In this document: positions 32,541 through 41,975 of the stretch, one piece after another
Numbering within the stretch: position 1 is the stretch's first letter
Layout: every line of letters starts with the position of its first letter
Made by a program: the position numbers and the translations under genes
The notes under the pieces: model-generated
What the model saw: only the letters and a program-made list of their open reading frames with translations
Told to the model about the DNA's origin: nothing
Database searches by the model: none
From: an uncultured Bacteroidia bacterium
GTDB taxonomy: Bacteria; Bacteroidota; Bacteroidia; Bacteroidales; UBA932
Reading direction: 5' to 3'
DNA length: 64,000 nucleotides
NCBI GenBank assembly: GCA_902785825.1
Contig: CACZZZ010000009.1
Location: forward strand, 124,001-188,000

Positions 32541-34595
32541 CTATCTGGTTTTAATCTCGTACCAAACGGTTTTGTACTCAGGTCCGATCTCGATGATGGC
32601 CTTGCCGTCATCAGCCTTCTTCACCGGAACCTTGGCACATCTCTTTCCTCTCTCGTCCAGAGCCCAGCAACGGGTCCTGCGAGCCTTTGAAGCAAGCTTT
32701 ATGGTCGCCGGGATGCCCTCGGTGAGCATCGGGCCGGTTCCCCAGGCCTCATGACGGCAGTGGATGTAGGTTGAAGGTTTCGACGGATCTTTCGGATCCG
32801 GATCGACAGTCAGAGTCTGGTTTGAATGCTTTGTATAACCTGTCGCGACAAGCAGAGCCTTGCTTCTCTTCAAGAAACCATTGGCTTTCTTGCTGACAAG
32901 AGACATAGTGGTCCACCCAAGTTTTGTCTTTCCGACATTAAAGGATATCCCGTCACCCCAGTCGATGGTTCTTCCGGCAGGGAAGCCGGAGAACAACTTG
33001 GTGTTGTCTGTCCTGACAATGAACATTCCTTGTTCGGGATTCTCGTTATTCCACTCGATCTGGCCTCCTTCGGTGACCTTGACATCCGGACGGGTCTCGG
33101 TCGGGAAAGTCTTCGTTTCCTTGGCGGTATAGTCCGTGGCCACCCGGCGAGTCAGCCTTTCCCAAGGAAGGAAAGTACCATCCGTGGCGTCCGAAAGCAT
33201 TCCAGCGACCTGATGCTGAAGTCTTTCCGCCCATCTCTTCTGATAAAACTCATAGGGCAGATTCTGAACTGTCTGCTCCGTAGCCTCATCAATATCGGCT
33301 CTCAAGAACATGGTGCCGCAGCAGATGAAATGGGCGAGGGCATCAGTTCTCGAGGTGTAGGTGAAATGGTACGGCAGGAAATCCGGCTCCTCGTCCGAGA
33401 GGTTGTTCCAAGAATGGGCGATCACTCCGTCCCAACCCTGGAAGGCTCCGAAGGCCCGGAGCATCAGCTGGCCCTCCGCTCCATAAAGATTAGGGAACGG
33501 GTGGTTGTACTCAGAGATGGTATAAGGCCTGTCTGAAGGACGGTAACTTGCTAAAGAAGAGAGGTTTCCGCCATCGGGATTGTTGATCATCGGAATGTTG
33601 TTGATGGTCCAGCGATCCACATCCCTCTGGTTTGTCGGATGACACCAATAGGCGTGCATGTCGAAATAGTCCATGTCCATCAGGGCCCAGGGAGAAGTGT
33701 AGCTCACCTGGGTTGAGGTCACGGGAACCTTGACTCCCAACTCGTTCACAAGAAGGTCTTTCTGGCGGTTCCAGTGGTTCCTGTCGGCGTCCTCGAGATT
33801 ATGGAACATCTCCATCCTGTCTTCTTCCGAACCGTTCTGGAGCTCCGCGAGGGTCTTCCATGCCGGTTCACCTTTCTCTGGAGACCACTCCTTACGGTTG
33901 CGGTAAGACGTGAATATGGCATCCTCGTTGTTCAGCTCAACCATAGCCATAGCGGGATCCTCCGGAAGAGTCAGACCGGTGTATGGGTTCACATGGGTAA
34001 AGAGAACACGGGCGTAGTCAAGTTCTTTTTGCTGGATGTCCTCGTCATAGGCGTTCTTACCCTTAAACGGGCGACCAACGAGGAGATTAATGTTATAATA
34101 GACGCCGTGTTTTTTGAGCTGATAGAGCAGATAGTCAAAAAGATCTGTCTGTTCAGGGTTGAGAGTGCACCATGTGCCGTCGTCCTCTAAAAGACCCTTT
34201 TCATTATATGCCCTGTAGTTATAATTGAACAGGTCAAAAAAGTGCATCCTGGCGCAGTTGATTCCGAAATGGGCAAGACGCTCGGCAAGCCTTTCCGCCT
34301 GCTCATGGCTGGGGAAACAAGCTCCTCCGACAATGTTGACTCCATTAAAACGAATCCTTCCAGCGTCATTGACAAAGTGCTGACCTTCAATCCTGGTGAA
34401 CCCGTGTTTTCCGGCAGGGGCATCCAACATGGCGGAAAAATCGGTGATTCCTTTAGCCATGTCGTAGGAGATCACAAAGGGGAATAACCCTTCGTCAGAG
34501 GGTACCGCTCCTACCCTGGGATATTCCTGGGCAAGGCAGACTTTTGGAAGCGCCAGCGACAGAACCGCAAGCGCCGAAAGGATAATCCGTTTCAT
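32541..34595 (-). CDS. Putative clan GH-A glycoside hydrolase, secreted, paralogue 1
   Basis: The 684-residue protein has a signal peptide (LPKVCLAQ). It shares with its neighbour the opening PSDEGLFPFVISYDMAKG, a TIM barrel with Glu224 in ELNNEDA (acid/base) and Glu362 in ISEYNHPF (nucleophile), and a C-terminal region ending KTVWYEIK. Both catalytic Glu positions follow the clan GH-A pattern at the ends of strands 4 and 7. The target polymer is unknown, but position directly behind susCD and GH10 suggests an endo-acting or debranching role on the same substrate. The two genes arose by tandem duplication, then diverged substantially. Confidence 0.68.
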   Translation of the reverse strand: MKRIILSALAVLSLALPKVCLAQEYPRVGAVPSDEGLFPFVISYDMAKGITDFSAMLDAPAGKHGFTRIEGQHFVNDAGRIRFNGVNIVGGACFPSHEQAERLAERLAHFGINCARMHFFDLFNYNYRAYNEKGLLEDDGTWCTLNPEQTDLFDYLLYQLKKHGVYYNINLLVGRPFKGKNAYDEDIQQKELDYARVLFTHVNPYTGLTLPEDPAMAMVELNNEDAIFTSYRNRKEWSPEKGEPAWKTLAELQNGSEEDRMEMFHNLEDADRNHWNRQKDLLVNELGVKVPVTSTQVSYTSPWALMDMDYFDMHAYWCHPTNQRDVDRWTINNIPMINNPDGGNLSSLASYRPSDRPYTISEYNHPFPNLYGAEGQLMLRAFGAFQGWDGVIAHSWNNLSDEEPDFLPYHFTYTSRTDALAHFICCGTMFLRADIDEATEQTVQNLPYEFYQKRWAERLQHQVAGMLSDATDGTFLPWERLTRRVATDYTAKETKTFPTETRPDVKVTEGGQIEWNNENPEQGMFIVRTDNTKLFSGFPAGRTIDWGDGISFNVGKTKLGWTTMSLVSKKANGFLKRSKALLVATGYTKHSNQTLTVDPDPKDPSKPSTYIHCRHEAWGTGPMLTEGIPATIKLASKARRTRCWALDERGKRCAKVPVKKADDGKAIIEIGPEYKTVWYEIKTR

Positions 34596-34608
34596 AACTA
34601 TTTGAATA

Positions 34609-36192
34609 TTACAATGTTATCCCGTCTCCGTCGTTTTTGAGATAGAACTCCTTGGTCATGACATTTCCTTCGGCATCAGTCCAAGAAATCTTGTAGTTGC
34701 CCTTGAAGCCGCGGAACTTGATCACACCCTTCTTTCCGGCCTTGACATTAAGGTTGGTCTTCCACTCATGGTTGATCAGGTTGTCAAGGGCGTAATAGGA
34801 GGCCTTTGGCTTCATGTCGCGGTCGAAGAGTCCGGACACCGAGGGCTCACCGGGTGCTCCACAATCGTCCACGACGTTCCACCAAGTGATTCCCATCATG
34901 GGCTTGACGCTGAACCAGAGCCTGTAAAGATTCGTGGCTATGATAGCCTGGATCTGACGGCCATGGGCGTCATTGCCGGGAGCCGTGATCGTGATTTCGC
35001 TGAGGTGGATAGGTTTTCCGGCCTGGCCGAGACGCTCAGACCATTCCCACACCTGTTCAGGAGTGACCGCCTTTCCGGGGATGACCTCCTTTCCAGCCGC
35101 TATATCAAGGCACTGCTGGGGATCGAAAAGGTGCATCTGCGCTCCCATGATGTCAATCTTGCATCCCCTTTCCGTCAAGTCTTTAACCTGGTCCAGATAT
35201 TTCTGACCCATGTCAAAGTCATTGATGTTGAGCTTGACCCTGTCAGGGAACACCTTCTGGGCGGTTTGGAAGGCCTTGAAAGTGTAGTCGGCGGGCATAA
35301 TACCGTAAGAGCTCTTTATAAGCCTACCGCCAGGATTCATCTTCGGGAAGTCCGTGGCGCTCTCATTAACGACATCCCAGCTGTCGATGCGGTTGCCGTA
35401 ACGTTTCGCAAGATCCGTGATCCTCTTCTCGAACACCGTGTTGAGAGTCTTGGTGAACTCCGGAAGGGCGTCAGAAAGCTGGTCGTTTGTCAGGGCCTTG
35501 TAGGTGTCGGTATATTTCTCGATAGCCCTGTTGTTGCTCGGGTTGATAACTTCGGAGACATAGGTGTCAAGCTTAGCCTTCTCCTCCGGGGTCGCCATTT
35601 TCTCAATCAGCCAGTGGGGATGCTGCCAGGTGCGGTTACCCCAGATAATGGTGTGTCCGTGGAGACGGATACCCTTGCTCTCGCAGAACTCTACCACCTC
35701 GTCTGTCGGAGGCCTGCGCCAATGCGGCTGCATCTTGGGATCCGGGCAATTGTTCCAGAAATCCTCCGTGTCCCAGTACTCGGTCACGAAACGCATCCTG
35801 TTCGGCTCCATCTCGAAGGTCTTCCAATAAAAGGCGATCGAAGCGGAGTTGAACAAGGTTCCATACAGTTCCTTGTAGCGCTCGTTGCGCTCATGGGTTC
35901 CAAGTTGGTTGAAATTGAAGATGTGGGCTCCAAAGATGAAATCGTGGGAGACCTGCTCAATCTTGACTTCGGTTCCGGCAGGGACATCACCAAGATTTAT
36001 CACCGCATCCGCTTTACGGTTAGCCTCGATGTCCGCGTCAATCTTTGCCTGAACTTTCGGATTCCAGATCTTCCAGTATCCCTCGCTCATCGTCTTGTCC
36101 TTATCTTCCCTCTGGGATCTAGGGAAGGAGTTCTGGGCAAAAGCGCTGACACTCAGACTAATAGCCGCTACAATTAATAATGTTTTCTTCAT
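34609..36192 (-). CDS. Secreted GH10 endo-beta-1,4-xylanase, first enzyme after susCD
   Basis: From the ATG at 36192 the protein has 527 residues with a signal peptide (LSVSAFAQ). It has a GH10 barrel with acid/base Glu277 in WDVVNES and nucleophile Glu399 in IHLSEI, plus GHTIIWGNRTW and ITWWNVVDDCGA. It carries an insertion of about 60 residues (roughly 195-255) compared with the other GH10 here, between the HTIIWG strand and the acid/base. The small C-terminal beta domain resembles that of the second GH10. The longer frame to 36267 runs through a strong hairpin and is rejected. As the first gene after susD it is likely the surface or periplasmic backbone enzyme. Confidence 0.92.
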   Translation of the reverse strand: MKKTLLIVAAISLSVSAFAQNSFPRSQREDKDKTMSEGYWKIWNPKVQAKIDADIEANRKADAVINLGDVPAGTEVKIEQVSHDFIFGAHIFNFNQLGTHERNERYKELYGTLFNSASIAFYWKTFEMEPNRMRFVTEYWDTEDFWNNCPDPKMQPHWRRPPTDEVVEFCESKGIRLHGHTIIWGNRTWQHPHWLIEKMATPEEKAKLDTYVSEVINPSNNRAIEKYTDTYKALTNDQLSDALPEFTKTLNTVFEKRITDLAKRYGNRIDSWDVVNESATDFPKMNPGGRLIKSSYGIMPADYTFKAFQTAQKVFPDRVKLNINDFDMGQKYLDQVKDLTERGCKIDIMGAQMHLFDPQQCLDIAAGKEVIPGKAVTPEQVWEWSERLGQAGKPIHLSEITITAPGNDAHGRQIQAIIATNLYRLWFSVKPMMGITWWNVVDDCGAPGEPSVSGLFDRDMKPKASYYALDNLINHEWKTNLNVKAGKKGVIKFRGFKGNYKISWTDAEGNVMTKEFYLKNDGDGITL

Positions 36193-36211
36193 AAATTCTT
36201 CTTTTGATTCA

Positions 36212-36243
36212 AGAAGAGGCTGGCCGTTGGCCAGCCTCCTTCT
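36212..36243. promoter_or_regulatory. Strong hairpin between susD and the GH10 gene
   Basis: AGGCTGGCC and GGCCAGCCT pair perfectly around a GTT loop, extended by AGAAG/CTTCT with one bulged C. No T-run follows on the minus strand, so it is more likely an mRNA-stability or processing element separating susCD from the enzyme genes than a full terminator. Confidence 0.55.
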
Positions 36244-36269
36244 CAACAAACCAATTATATTAACCACTT

Positions 36270-37751
36270 CTAATAACCGGGATTCTGATCTTTGCTTGGA
36301 TCGAGAGCCGCATTGTAATTGAACTCAGATTCAGGGATACGGAAGAGCATCATATTAGGATTGATGTCCCTGCCCTTGTACTCCTTGACATATTTGTTGG
36401 CTAGTCCGGTCCTCACGAGGAAGTTCCAGCGCTTGGCCTCGCCGATGAACTCGTAGCTGTGCTCCTTGACGAGAAGCTCCATGAACTTATCCTTCGTGTT
36501 GTAGTCGGCCAGCTTGTAATCAACCTCTGAAGGCTGGTTCGGAGTATAACCGTAAGCGCGCCTGTGAATCATGTTGAGGTACTCCATGGCCTGCTCGTTA
36601 GGTCCGCTGGTCTCGTTGATGCACTCAGCCTCCATGATGAGGATGTCGGCATAACGATAGATCGGGTTGTCGCAGGTGCAGGCGTAGGATCCGCTGTGCT
36701 CGTGATCATAGAACTTGACCATCAAGGCATCAAGAGGAAGGCCGTCGAACTCTCCCATCCTCTGGAAAGGAAGGATGACGAAATTCTTCCTGAGGTCATT
36801 GTCGTCCCACTCCTTGATCCATTTGTTCTCGGAGCTGAGGCAGAGACCATACCATCCGCCGGACTTGAGCATCTTCCCGCCATTGACAATGGCGCTCGGA
36901 TGAGAATACATCATGACCATCGCGAATCCCATGGCTCCGACATCGGAAGTCTTACCGTAGAACACTTCCTCAGGGGTGCTGGTAACAGTGTAACCGAAGA
37001 GGTTGTCAAAATCACGGGAAGTCTTGACAGGAACAAGGGAATACTTGCCACTGCTAATGATAGCCTCAAGAAGGGGTTTCGCGGAAGCGTGATCCTTTTG
37101 GATCAGGTAGAACTCGGCGAGGGCGGCCCTGGCGGCGTCCTTTGAGGGACGGTTGTCCGTGGCGGCCTTGTCGGGGCAATTCTGGACGGCGAACTTCAAG
37201 TCCTCAAGCGCGAAATTGTAGATCGTGGCACCGGGCGTGAGCGGCTGGTCCCATTCCGTCATGTTCTCCTCGGTACGAAGCACGGCCTTCCCATAGTACC
37301 TGGCGAGGCTGGTGTAAGCGTAGCCGCGGAAGAAACGTGCCTCCGCAATGTACGATGTCTTCTGGGCTTCCGTAAGATCAGTAGCTTCCGGAATCCGGGA
37401 GATAACGATATTGGCGTCACGGATAATGGAATAAAAATTATTCCAGAACCCATCCGAACGGCCATAATTGGTAGGATTCAGAACCGTGTATTCGCTGTTC
37501 GCCGCCCAAGATCCACGACCATAGATGTTGTCGGCGAAACACTCCAGCATTGAAGGGAAGTTGAAGTCTCCGACATAAGTATTATAGAACTTCCTGGAGA
37601 CAGACGCTATTGCGGCGTCGGCTTCGGCGGCGGTGTTGTAGAACGTGTCTGTAGCTATGGAATAAGGGTGTTCCTCAAGCCATTTTTCGCAAGAGGTTGC
37701 GAATGGCATCAAAAGTACTGCCGTAAGGAATATGGATATATACTTTTTCAT
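36270..37751 (-). CDS. susD: SusD/RagB family surface glycan-binding lipoprotein
   Basis: The 493-residue protein has a lipobox (FATSC) and the SusD signature in order: an N-terminal TPR-rich part (NNFYSIIRDANIVISRIPE, YIAEARFFRGYAYTSLARYYG), a central variable binding region, and the C-terminal YRYADILIMEAECIN and YEFIGEAKRWNFLVRTG segments. It acts as the lid that hands oligosaccharides to the SusC channel at the cell surface. Length is typical. It follows susC by 16 bases. The symbol is a family name; substrate preference cannot be read from sequence. Confidence 0.92.
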   Translation of the reverse strand: MKKYISIFLTAVLLMPFATSCEKWLEEHPYSIATDTFYNTAAEADAAIASVSRKFYNTYVGDFNFPSMLECFADNIYGRGSWAANSEYTVLNPTNYGRSDGFWNNFYSIIRDANIVISRIPEATDLTEAQKTSYIAEARFFRGYAYTSLARYYGKAVLRTEENMTEWDQPLTPGATIYNFALEDLKFAVQNCPDKAATDNRPSKDAARAALAEFYLIQKDHASAKPLLEAIISSGKYSLVPVKTSRDFDNLFGYTVTSTPEEVFYGKTSDVGAMGFAMVMMYSHPSAIVNGGKMLKSGGWYGLCLSSENKWIKEWDDNDLRKNFVILPFQRMGEFDGLPLDALMVKFYDHEHSGSYACTCDNPIYRYADILIMEAECINETSGPNEQAMEYLNMIHRRAYGYTPNQPSEVDYKLADYNTKDKFMELLVKEHSYEFIGEAKRWNFLVRTGLANKYVKEYKGRDINPNMMLFRIPESEFNYNAALDPSKDQNPGY

Positions 37752-37767
37752 GATGTTCGCTTTTTAA

Positions 37768-40700
37768 TTAAAATTGAACGTTGACTCCGAAGGACACGGT
37801 CTTTGTGCGAGGGTATCCATGCCAGTCAATTCCGATAGTAGTGTCACTTCCGTAAGCGTTGACCTCAGGGTCAAGACCGGAATATTTGGTGAGAGTCAGA
37901 TAGTTCTGGGCGCTGACATAGACGAAGACCCTGTCAACCCAATCTTTCTTCAGAGGAAGAGTATATCCGAGCTGGATGTTCTTGAGCCTCAGGTAAGAGC
38001 CATCTTCGATGAGGTTGTCAGAATGCTGGACATTGCTGTTCATCGCTATCTTCGGATACTTGGCAGCGGCATTCTGCTCAGCGCTCTTGTTAGGATCCCA
38101 GTGGTTGTAATAGACATCCTTAGGCATGTTCAGGCCATATCCATAGTCGTAGAACTGGGACTTTGTGACGCAGTAAATGTCGTTGCCATAGCTTCCCTGC
38201 CAGAACATGGAGAAGGACAGGCCCTTCCACGTGACTTCCGTGTTGAATCCGCCGATAAACTTCGGATGAGGGTTGCCGAGGATAACCTTGTCCTCAGTGT
38301 TGAGCTTGCCGTCTCCGTTCTGATCGACATATTTGAATTTTCCTTTCTCGTCAAAACCGTCGGCCTTATAGACATAATAGACACCCATCGGCTCACCCTC
38401 GCGGAGGAGGTTAACCGTACCTGAGAAGAAAGACATTCCCAAGTTGTTGCCGAATATGTCGTCGCCATTGGCCAGTTTCTCAATCCTGTTACGGTTCATC
38501 GAGATATTTCCGCTCGCGGTCCAGCTCCAGTCCTTGGTGCTGATGATCTCGCCTTCGAGCATGAACTCAAGACCCTTGTTGCTCATGGAACCGATGTTCT
38601 GGAGAGTTGAGGTATAACCACTGGACCTAGGAAGGTTGATCGAGTTCAGAAGGTCGGTGGTGAGCTTGTAGTAAGCGTCAGCCGTGAAGCGCAACCTGTT
38701 GTTGAACATGGCGAGATCAACACCCACGTCGTACTGCGCGGTGGATTCCCATTTCAGGTTGCCAGGATAAGATGAACTAGCCGTATAGTAAGTGATAGCA
38801 CCCTTGCTTGATCCGGGAGTGACTCCGGAGGAAAGCATGTTCATGGTGGCGTAAGGACTGATGGCCGTGGATCCGGTCACACCGTATCCAGCGCGGATCT
38901 TAAGGTCGGAGATAGTCCTGTTGCCCTTGAGCCAAGGCTCCTCGGACACACGCCAGGCGATTGCTCCGGAAGGGAAGAATCCCCATTTCTGGCCCTCGCT
39001 GTAGCGGCTGGATCCGTCGTAACGTCCGCTCAAGGTGAGCAGGTACTTGCCCTTGTAAGCGTAGTTGACACGGGCGAGATAGGACATCAGGGACCACTTG
39101 GAGTAGCTTGAGGAAGGTATTCCGGGAGTTGTGGCGGAGCCGAGGTTGTAAGTCTCCTCGGCATCGCTGAGGTAACCCTTACCGCTTCCGCTCAAACCCT
39201 TGGAAATGCTCTGCTGATAGGTGAAACCGGCCATAAGGTTGATGGAGTGGTCGCGGGCGATCGTCACGTTGTAGTTGGCGATGTTCTCGTTGATAGCTGT
39301 GGTGTTGCGGGTGAAGCTGACCGATCCGCTTGTGCCTCCGGAAATGATCTTGGAGCTGGTGTAGGAGTCGCCACGGTAGTCATTGTTCTCCATTCCCCAG
39401 GAAGACTTGATTGAGAACCCCTTGAAAGGCTTGAACGTGACAGCTCCGTTGATGTCGATCAGGTTGGCCTCCGTCTTATTGGTGCTGGCTTCCATCGAGT
39501 TGACCGGGTTGATGATCGCGTTACCCATGAAGGTGTAGGAAGTCATGATGTTCCTGTAAGATCCGTCCTCGTTGTAAGGAGTCAGGGTAGGAGGAGCGAG
39601 GAAGGCCGCACTCACGATACCACCGCCTCGGTTGGATCCGACACCACCGCCCTTGCTCATGCGCTGGGTGTAGGCATATCCCATCTTCAGCTGGACGTTC
39701 CACATCTTGTTGATGTCGTGGTCGATGCTGGAGCGGAGGTTGTACTTGTTGTAGAAGGAGTTCTTGATGATACCGTCGCGAAGCATCGCGGAACCGCTCA
39801 CCGAGAATTTGGTCTTATCGTTACCTCCGCTCACGCTGATGTTGTGCTGCTGGGTCGGAGCGGTGTGGTAAACGGCCTTCTGCCAGTCAAAACCATCACC
39901 CTGGCTTGCCGCCGCGGCGATCTCGCTGTCGCTGAAATATGCCGCGCGGCCGTCATTGACGAGCTGGAGATTGATCATCTCCATGAACTGCTGCACGTTG
40001 CACATGTCGTAGGTCTTGCGGAGATCAGAGATTCCGTACTCGAAATTGTAACGGACCTGGGTCTTTCCGGCGCGACCACTCTTGGTCGTGACGAGGATGA
40101 CACCGTTCGCACCGCGGGATCCGTAGATCGCGGTTGCGGAAGCGTCCTTCAGAACCTCAATGGACTCGATGTCGTAAGGGTTGATTGAAGAAGCGCTGGC
40201 GGGCATACCATCAACAATATAAAGAGGGCCGTTGTCACCCCTGATGGAGTTGGTTCCGCGGATACGGATGTTGAAATCTCCGAAGGGATCTCCAGTGTTG
40301 GTAGTCAGGTTCAAACCGGCCACCCTTCCCTGCAGAGCCTGCATAGGGTTGGAGACCGCAAACTGAGTCAGCTCTTTTGCTTTGACCTGGCTGACGGATC
40401 CGGTAAGGTCTCTTTTCTTGACCGTACCGTAACCGATAACCACCAACTCATCCAGGAGGTTGGTATCTTCCTCAAGGAATATCTCAAGAGACTTGTTTCC
40501 GGCGACAGGAACATCCTGTGTCTTGTATCCCACGAAAGAGATCTCAAGAACCGCGTTTGCCGGAACATTGTTCAAGGTAACTACACCGTTGGCATCCGTA
40601 TTGGCACCAATAGTGGTTCCCTTCACAGCGACATTGGCGCCGGCAAGGGCGCCCATGGCGTCCTTCACCGTCACATTGACCGAAGTCGGTCGCTGAGCAT

Positions 40701-40782
40701 GAACATTGACACTCAGTGTCAAGCCGAGTAGCGTCACGAATGTGAGCCACATAGCTTTACAAAGCAGTTTTTTGTGATTCAT
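37768..40782 (-). CDS. susC: SusC/RagA family TonB-dependent glycan transporter
   Basis: The 1004-residue protein has a signal peptide (VNVHAQ), an N-terminal carboxypeptidase-regulatory-like domain (GANVAVKGTTIGANTDANG), and a TonB-dependent plug with a LDELVVIGYGTVKKRDLTG box. The SusC-specific LYIVDGMPA and IEVLKDASATAIYGSRGAN motifs follow, then a 22-strand barrel ending in VSFGVNVQF. It imports oligosaccharides across the outer membrane together with SusD, driven by TonB. It lacks the extra signalling domain seen in sigma-factor-linked receptors, in keeping with the absence of an anti-sigma gene here. It heads the long PUL operon. Confidence 0.94.
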   Translation of the reverse strand: MNHKKLLCKAMWLTFVTLLGLTLSVNVHAQRPTSVNVTVKDAMGALAGANVAVKGTTIGANTDANGVVTLNNVPANAVLEISFVGYKTQDVPVAGNKSLEIFLEEDTNLLDELVVIGYGTVKKRDLTGSVSQVKAKELTQFAVSNPMQALQGRVAGLNLTTNTGDPFGDFNIRIRGTNSIRGDNGPLYIVDGMPASASSINPYDIESIEVLKDASATAIYGSRGANGVILVTTKSGRAGKTQVRYNFEYGISDLRKTYDMCNVQQFMEMINLQLVNDGRAAYFSDSEIAAAASQGDGFDWQKAVYHTAPTQQHNISVSGGNDKTKFSVSGSAMLRDGIIKNSFYNKYNLRSSIDHDINKMWNVQLKMGYAYTQRMSKGGGVGSNRGGGIVSAAFLAPPTLTPYNEDGSYRNIMTSYTFMGNAIINPVNSMEASTNKTEANLIDINGAVTFKPFKGFSIKSSWGMENNDYRGDSYTSSKIISGGTSGSVSFTRNTTAINENIANYNVTIARDHSINLMAGFTYQQSISKGLSGSGKGYLSDAEETYNLGSATTPGIPSSSYSKWSLMSYLARVNYAYKGKYLLTLSGRYDGSSRYSEGQKWGFFPSGAIAWRVSEEPWLKGNRTISDLKIRAGYGVTGSTAISPYATMNMLSSGVTPGSSKGAITYYTASSSYPGNLKWESTAQYDVGVDLAMFNNRLRFTADAYYKLTTDLLNSINLPRSSGYTSTLQNIGSMSNKGLEFMLEGEIISTKDWSWTASGNISMNRNRIEKLANGDDIFGNNLGMSFFSGTVNLLREGEPMGVYYVYKADGFDEKGKFKYVDQNGDGKLNTEDKVILGNPHPKFIGGFNTEVTWKGLSFSMFWQGSYGNDIYCVTKSQFYDYGYGLNMPKDVYYNHWDPNKSAEQNAAAKYPKIAMNSNVQHSDNLIEDGSYLRLKNIQLGYTLPLKKDWVDRVFVYVSAQNYLTLTKYSGLDPEVNAYGSDTTIGIDWHGYPRTKTVSFGVNVQF

Positions 40783-40833
40783 GTTGACTTGGTTTAATGG
40801 TTATTTCTTAGTATCGTGTGGTCTTACCTTTAC

Positions 40834-40864
40834 GCAATTTAGCAAGACCCTGCGCCATTTCAAA
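40834..40864 (-). promoter_or_regulatory. Probable promoter of the susCD operon
   Basis: The minus strand reads TTTG (40864-40861), 19 bases, then TAAATTGC (40841-40834), six of eight positions fitting TAnnTTTG if the n positions are counted. The start would be near 40829, leaving a leader of about 45 nt before the susC ATG. Confidence 0.45.
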
Positions 40865-40889
40865 CCAAATCGTTTTTTATTTGGAGGGT

Positions 40890-40906
40890 GTTTTATAATA
40901 TAAAAC
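40890..40906. promoter_or_regulatory. 17-bp perfect palindrome upstream of susC (candidate IclR operator)
   Basis: GTTTTATAATATAAAAC is perfectly symmetric about its centre. It lies about 26 bases upstream of the -33 element of the susC promoter, an activator-like position, and just before the stop of uxuA. Near-identical sites occur at 41891 and 48208, and a looser one at 48111. Confidence 0.45.
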
Positions 40907-40915
40907 TAAAAGACA

Positions 40916-41884
40916 CTACTGATAAGGTGCGCCGGAGGCGTCCAGAATTCCCTTTATATAACCTATTCCGAAGACCATGCCGACGGTAGGGTAGCCGGGA
41001 GTCCCGTTGTCATCTCCCGCCATCGAAGGCACATGATCCGAACGGACGAGCCCATCAAAGCCTTCTGACACATATATTTTAATAAGGTCAGCCATCTTGT
41101 GGGGGCCATTGTCGTGGAAAGTTTCCCTGAAATGGTCCGGAGTGCCATCGACATCTCGCAGATGAATGAATGCTATCCGGTCTTTCCACTCCTTGAAAAG
41201 TGCCTCAATGGCAGCTCCCATAGTGAGATATGTCCCCTGGCAGAACGTGAGGCAATGGGAAGGGCTGTCACTTAGAGTCAACGCTTTCCGGACAGCTTCC
41301 GGAGAAATGAATATCCTCTCGACGCCTTCCACAGAAGGCACCGGGGGATCGTCCGGATGGAGAGCCATCCTAACCCCAGCGGCCTCAGCGGCCGGCATAA
41401 CCTCTTTTATGAACCATTTGTAATTCTCCCAAATCCTGTCCGCACTCACTGGGGCGTATGGTTTCGGAGGAAGTAATTCAGCCTCAGCCAGATCAAAACC
41501 CGTCACCAGGGCTCCGCCTCTTTCCGGAATATCTTTTCTCGTCCTGAACCATCCCGTCTGCATGAAATTGTAGCATAAGGTAGTGATTCCAAGCTTTCCC
41601 ATATTCCCGAGCATCATGCGGTAACGCTCCGCATCCTCCTCCCTGCCGGGAAGACCCAGCTTTATCCTGGTCATGTCGAACTGGTCTCCCTCCAGGGCCA
41701 CCAGATCAAGTCCCCTTTCAGCAAAGCGTCGTTTCGAGGCGGCGAGAGAATCAAAATCCCAAACAGGCTTATTACCAGTTAGTTCCGGAGCAAGTTTAGC
41801 AACCGCGTAACGAACTCCCATCTGGCGGCAAAGATCCCACCGGATGTCAGGAATGTCCGAGAAAAAAAGGTTGACGAGCTTCAT
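40916..41884 (-). CDS. uxuA: Mannonate dehydratase
   Basis: This cytoplasmic enzyme removes water from D-mannonate to give 2-keto-3-deoxygluconate in glucuronate catabolism. The 322-residue protein has the UxuA metal-site motifs MALHPDDPP, a CQGT loop, IHLRDVDG and RETFHDNG, and RSDHVP near the C-terminus. It is somewhat shorter than the Bacillus and E. coli enzymes but no motif is missing. There is no signal peptide. It is the only clear uronate-pathway gene in the locus and supports glucuronic acid side chains in the target polymer. It diverges from GH97 and lies upstream of susC in the same orientation. Confidence 0.88.
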   Translation of the reverse strand: MKLVNLFFSDIPDIRWDLCRQMGVRYAVAKLAPELTGNKPVWDFDSLAASKRRFAERGLDLVALEGDQFDMTRIKLGLPGREEDAERYRMMLGNMGKLGITTLCYNFMQTGWFRTRKDIPERGGALVTGFDLAEAELLPPKPYAPVSADRIWENYKWFIKEVMPAAEAAGVRMALHPDDPPVPSVEGVERIFISPEAVRKALTLSDSPSHCLTFCQGTYLTMGAAIEALFKEWKDRIAFIHLRDVDGTPDHFRETFHDNGPHKMADLIKIYVSEGFDGLVRSDHVPSMAGDDNGTPGYPTVGMVFGIGYIKGILDASGAPYQ

Positions 41885-41890
41885 TTCTTT

Positions 41891-41907
41891 ATTTTATATT
41901 ATAAAAC
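41891..41907. promoter_or_regulatory. 17-bp palindrome between uxuA and GH97 (candidate IclR operator)
   Basis: On the minus strand it reads GTTTTATAATATAAAAT, 16 of 17 identical to the palindrome before susC. It sits 6 bases before the uxuA start codon. A partial copy (12 of 17) follows at 41918-41934. The location suits repression of uxuA and control of the divergent GH97-iclR operon. Confidence 0.45.
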
Positions 41908-41945
41908 GCCTATCTCTATTTTATAATGTTGAATAAAAATATCCC

Positions 41946-41953
41946 TATCTTTA
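41946..41953 (+). promoter_or_regulatory. -7 element of the GH97-IclR operon
   Basis: TATCTTTA differs from TAnnTTTG only at the last position. It lies 22 bases before the ATG at 41976. Confidence 0.35.
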
Positions 41954-41975
41954 AAGGTAGAAAATATTGTTCAAA

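Noticed and set aside
34768..36177. 469-codon plus-strand open frame opposite the GH10 xylanase gene
   Set aside because: Antisense shadow of a well-supported GH10 gene; the translation shows no known motif.
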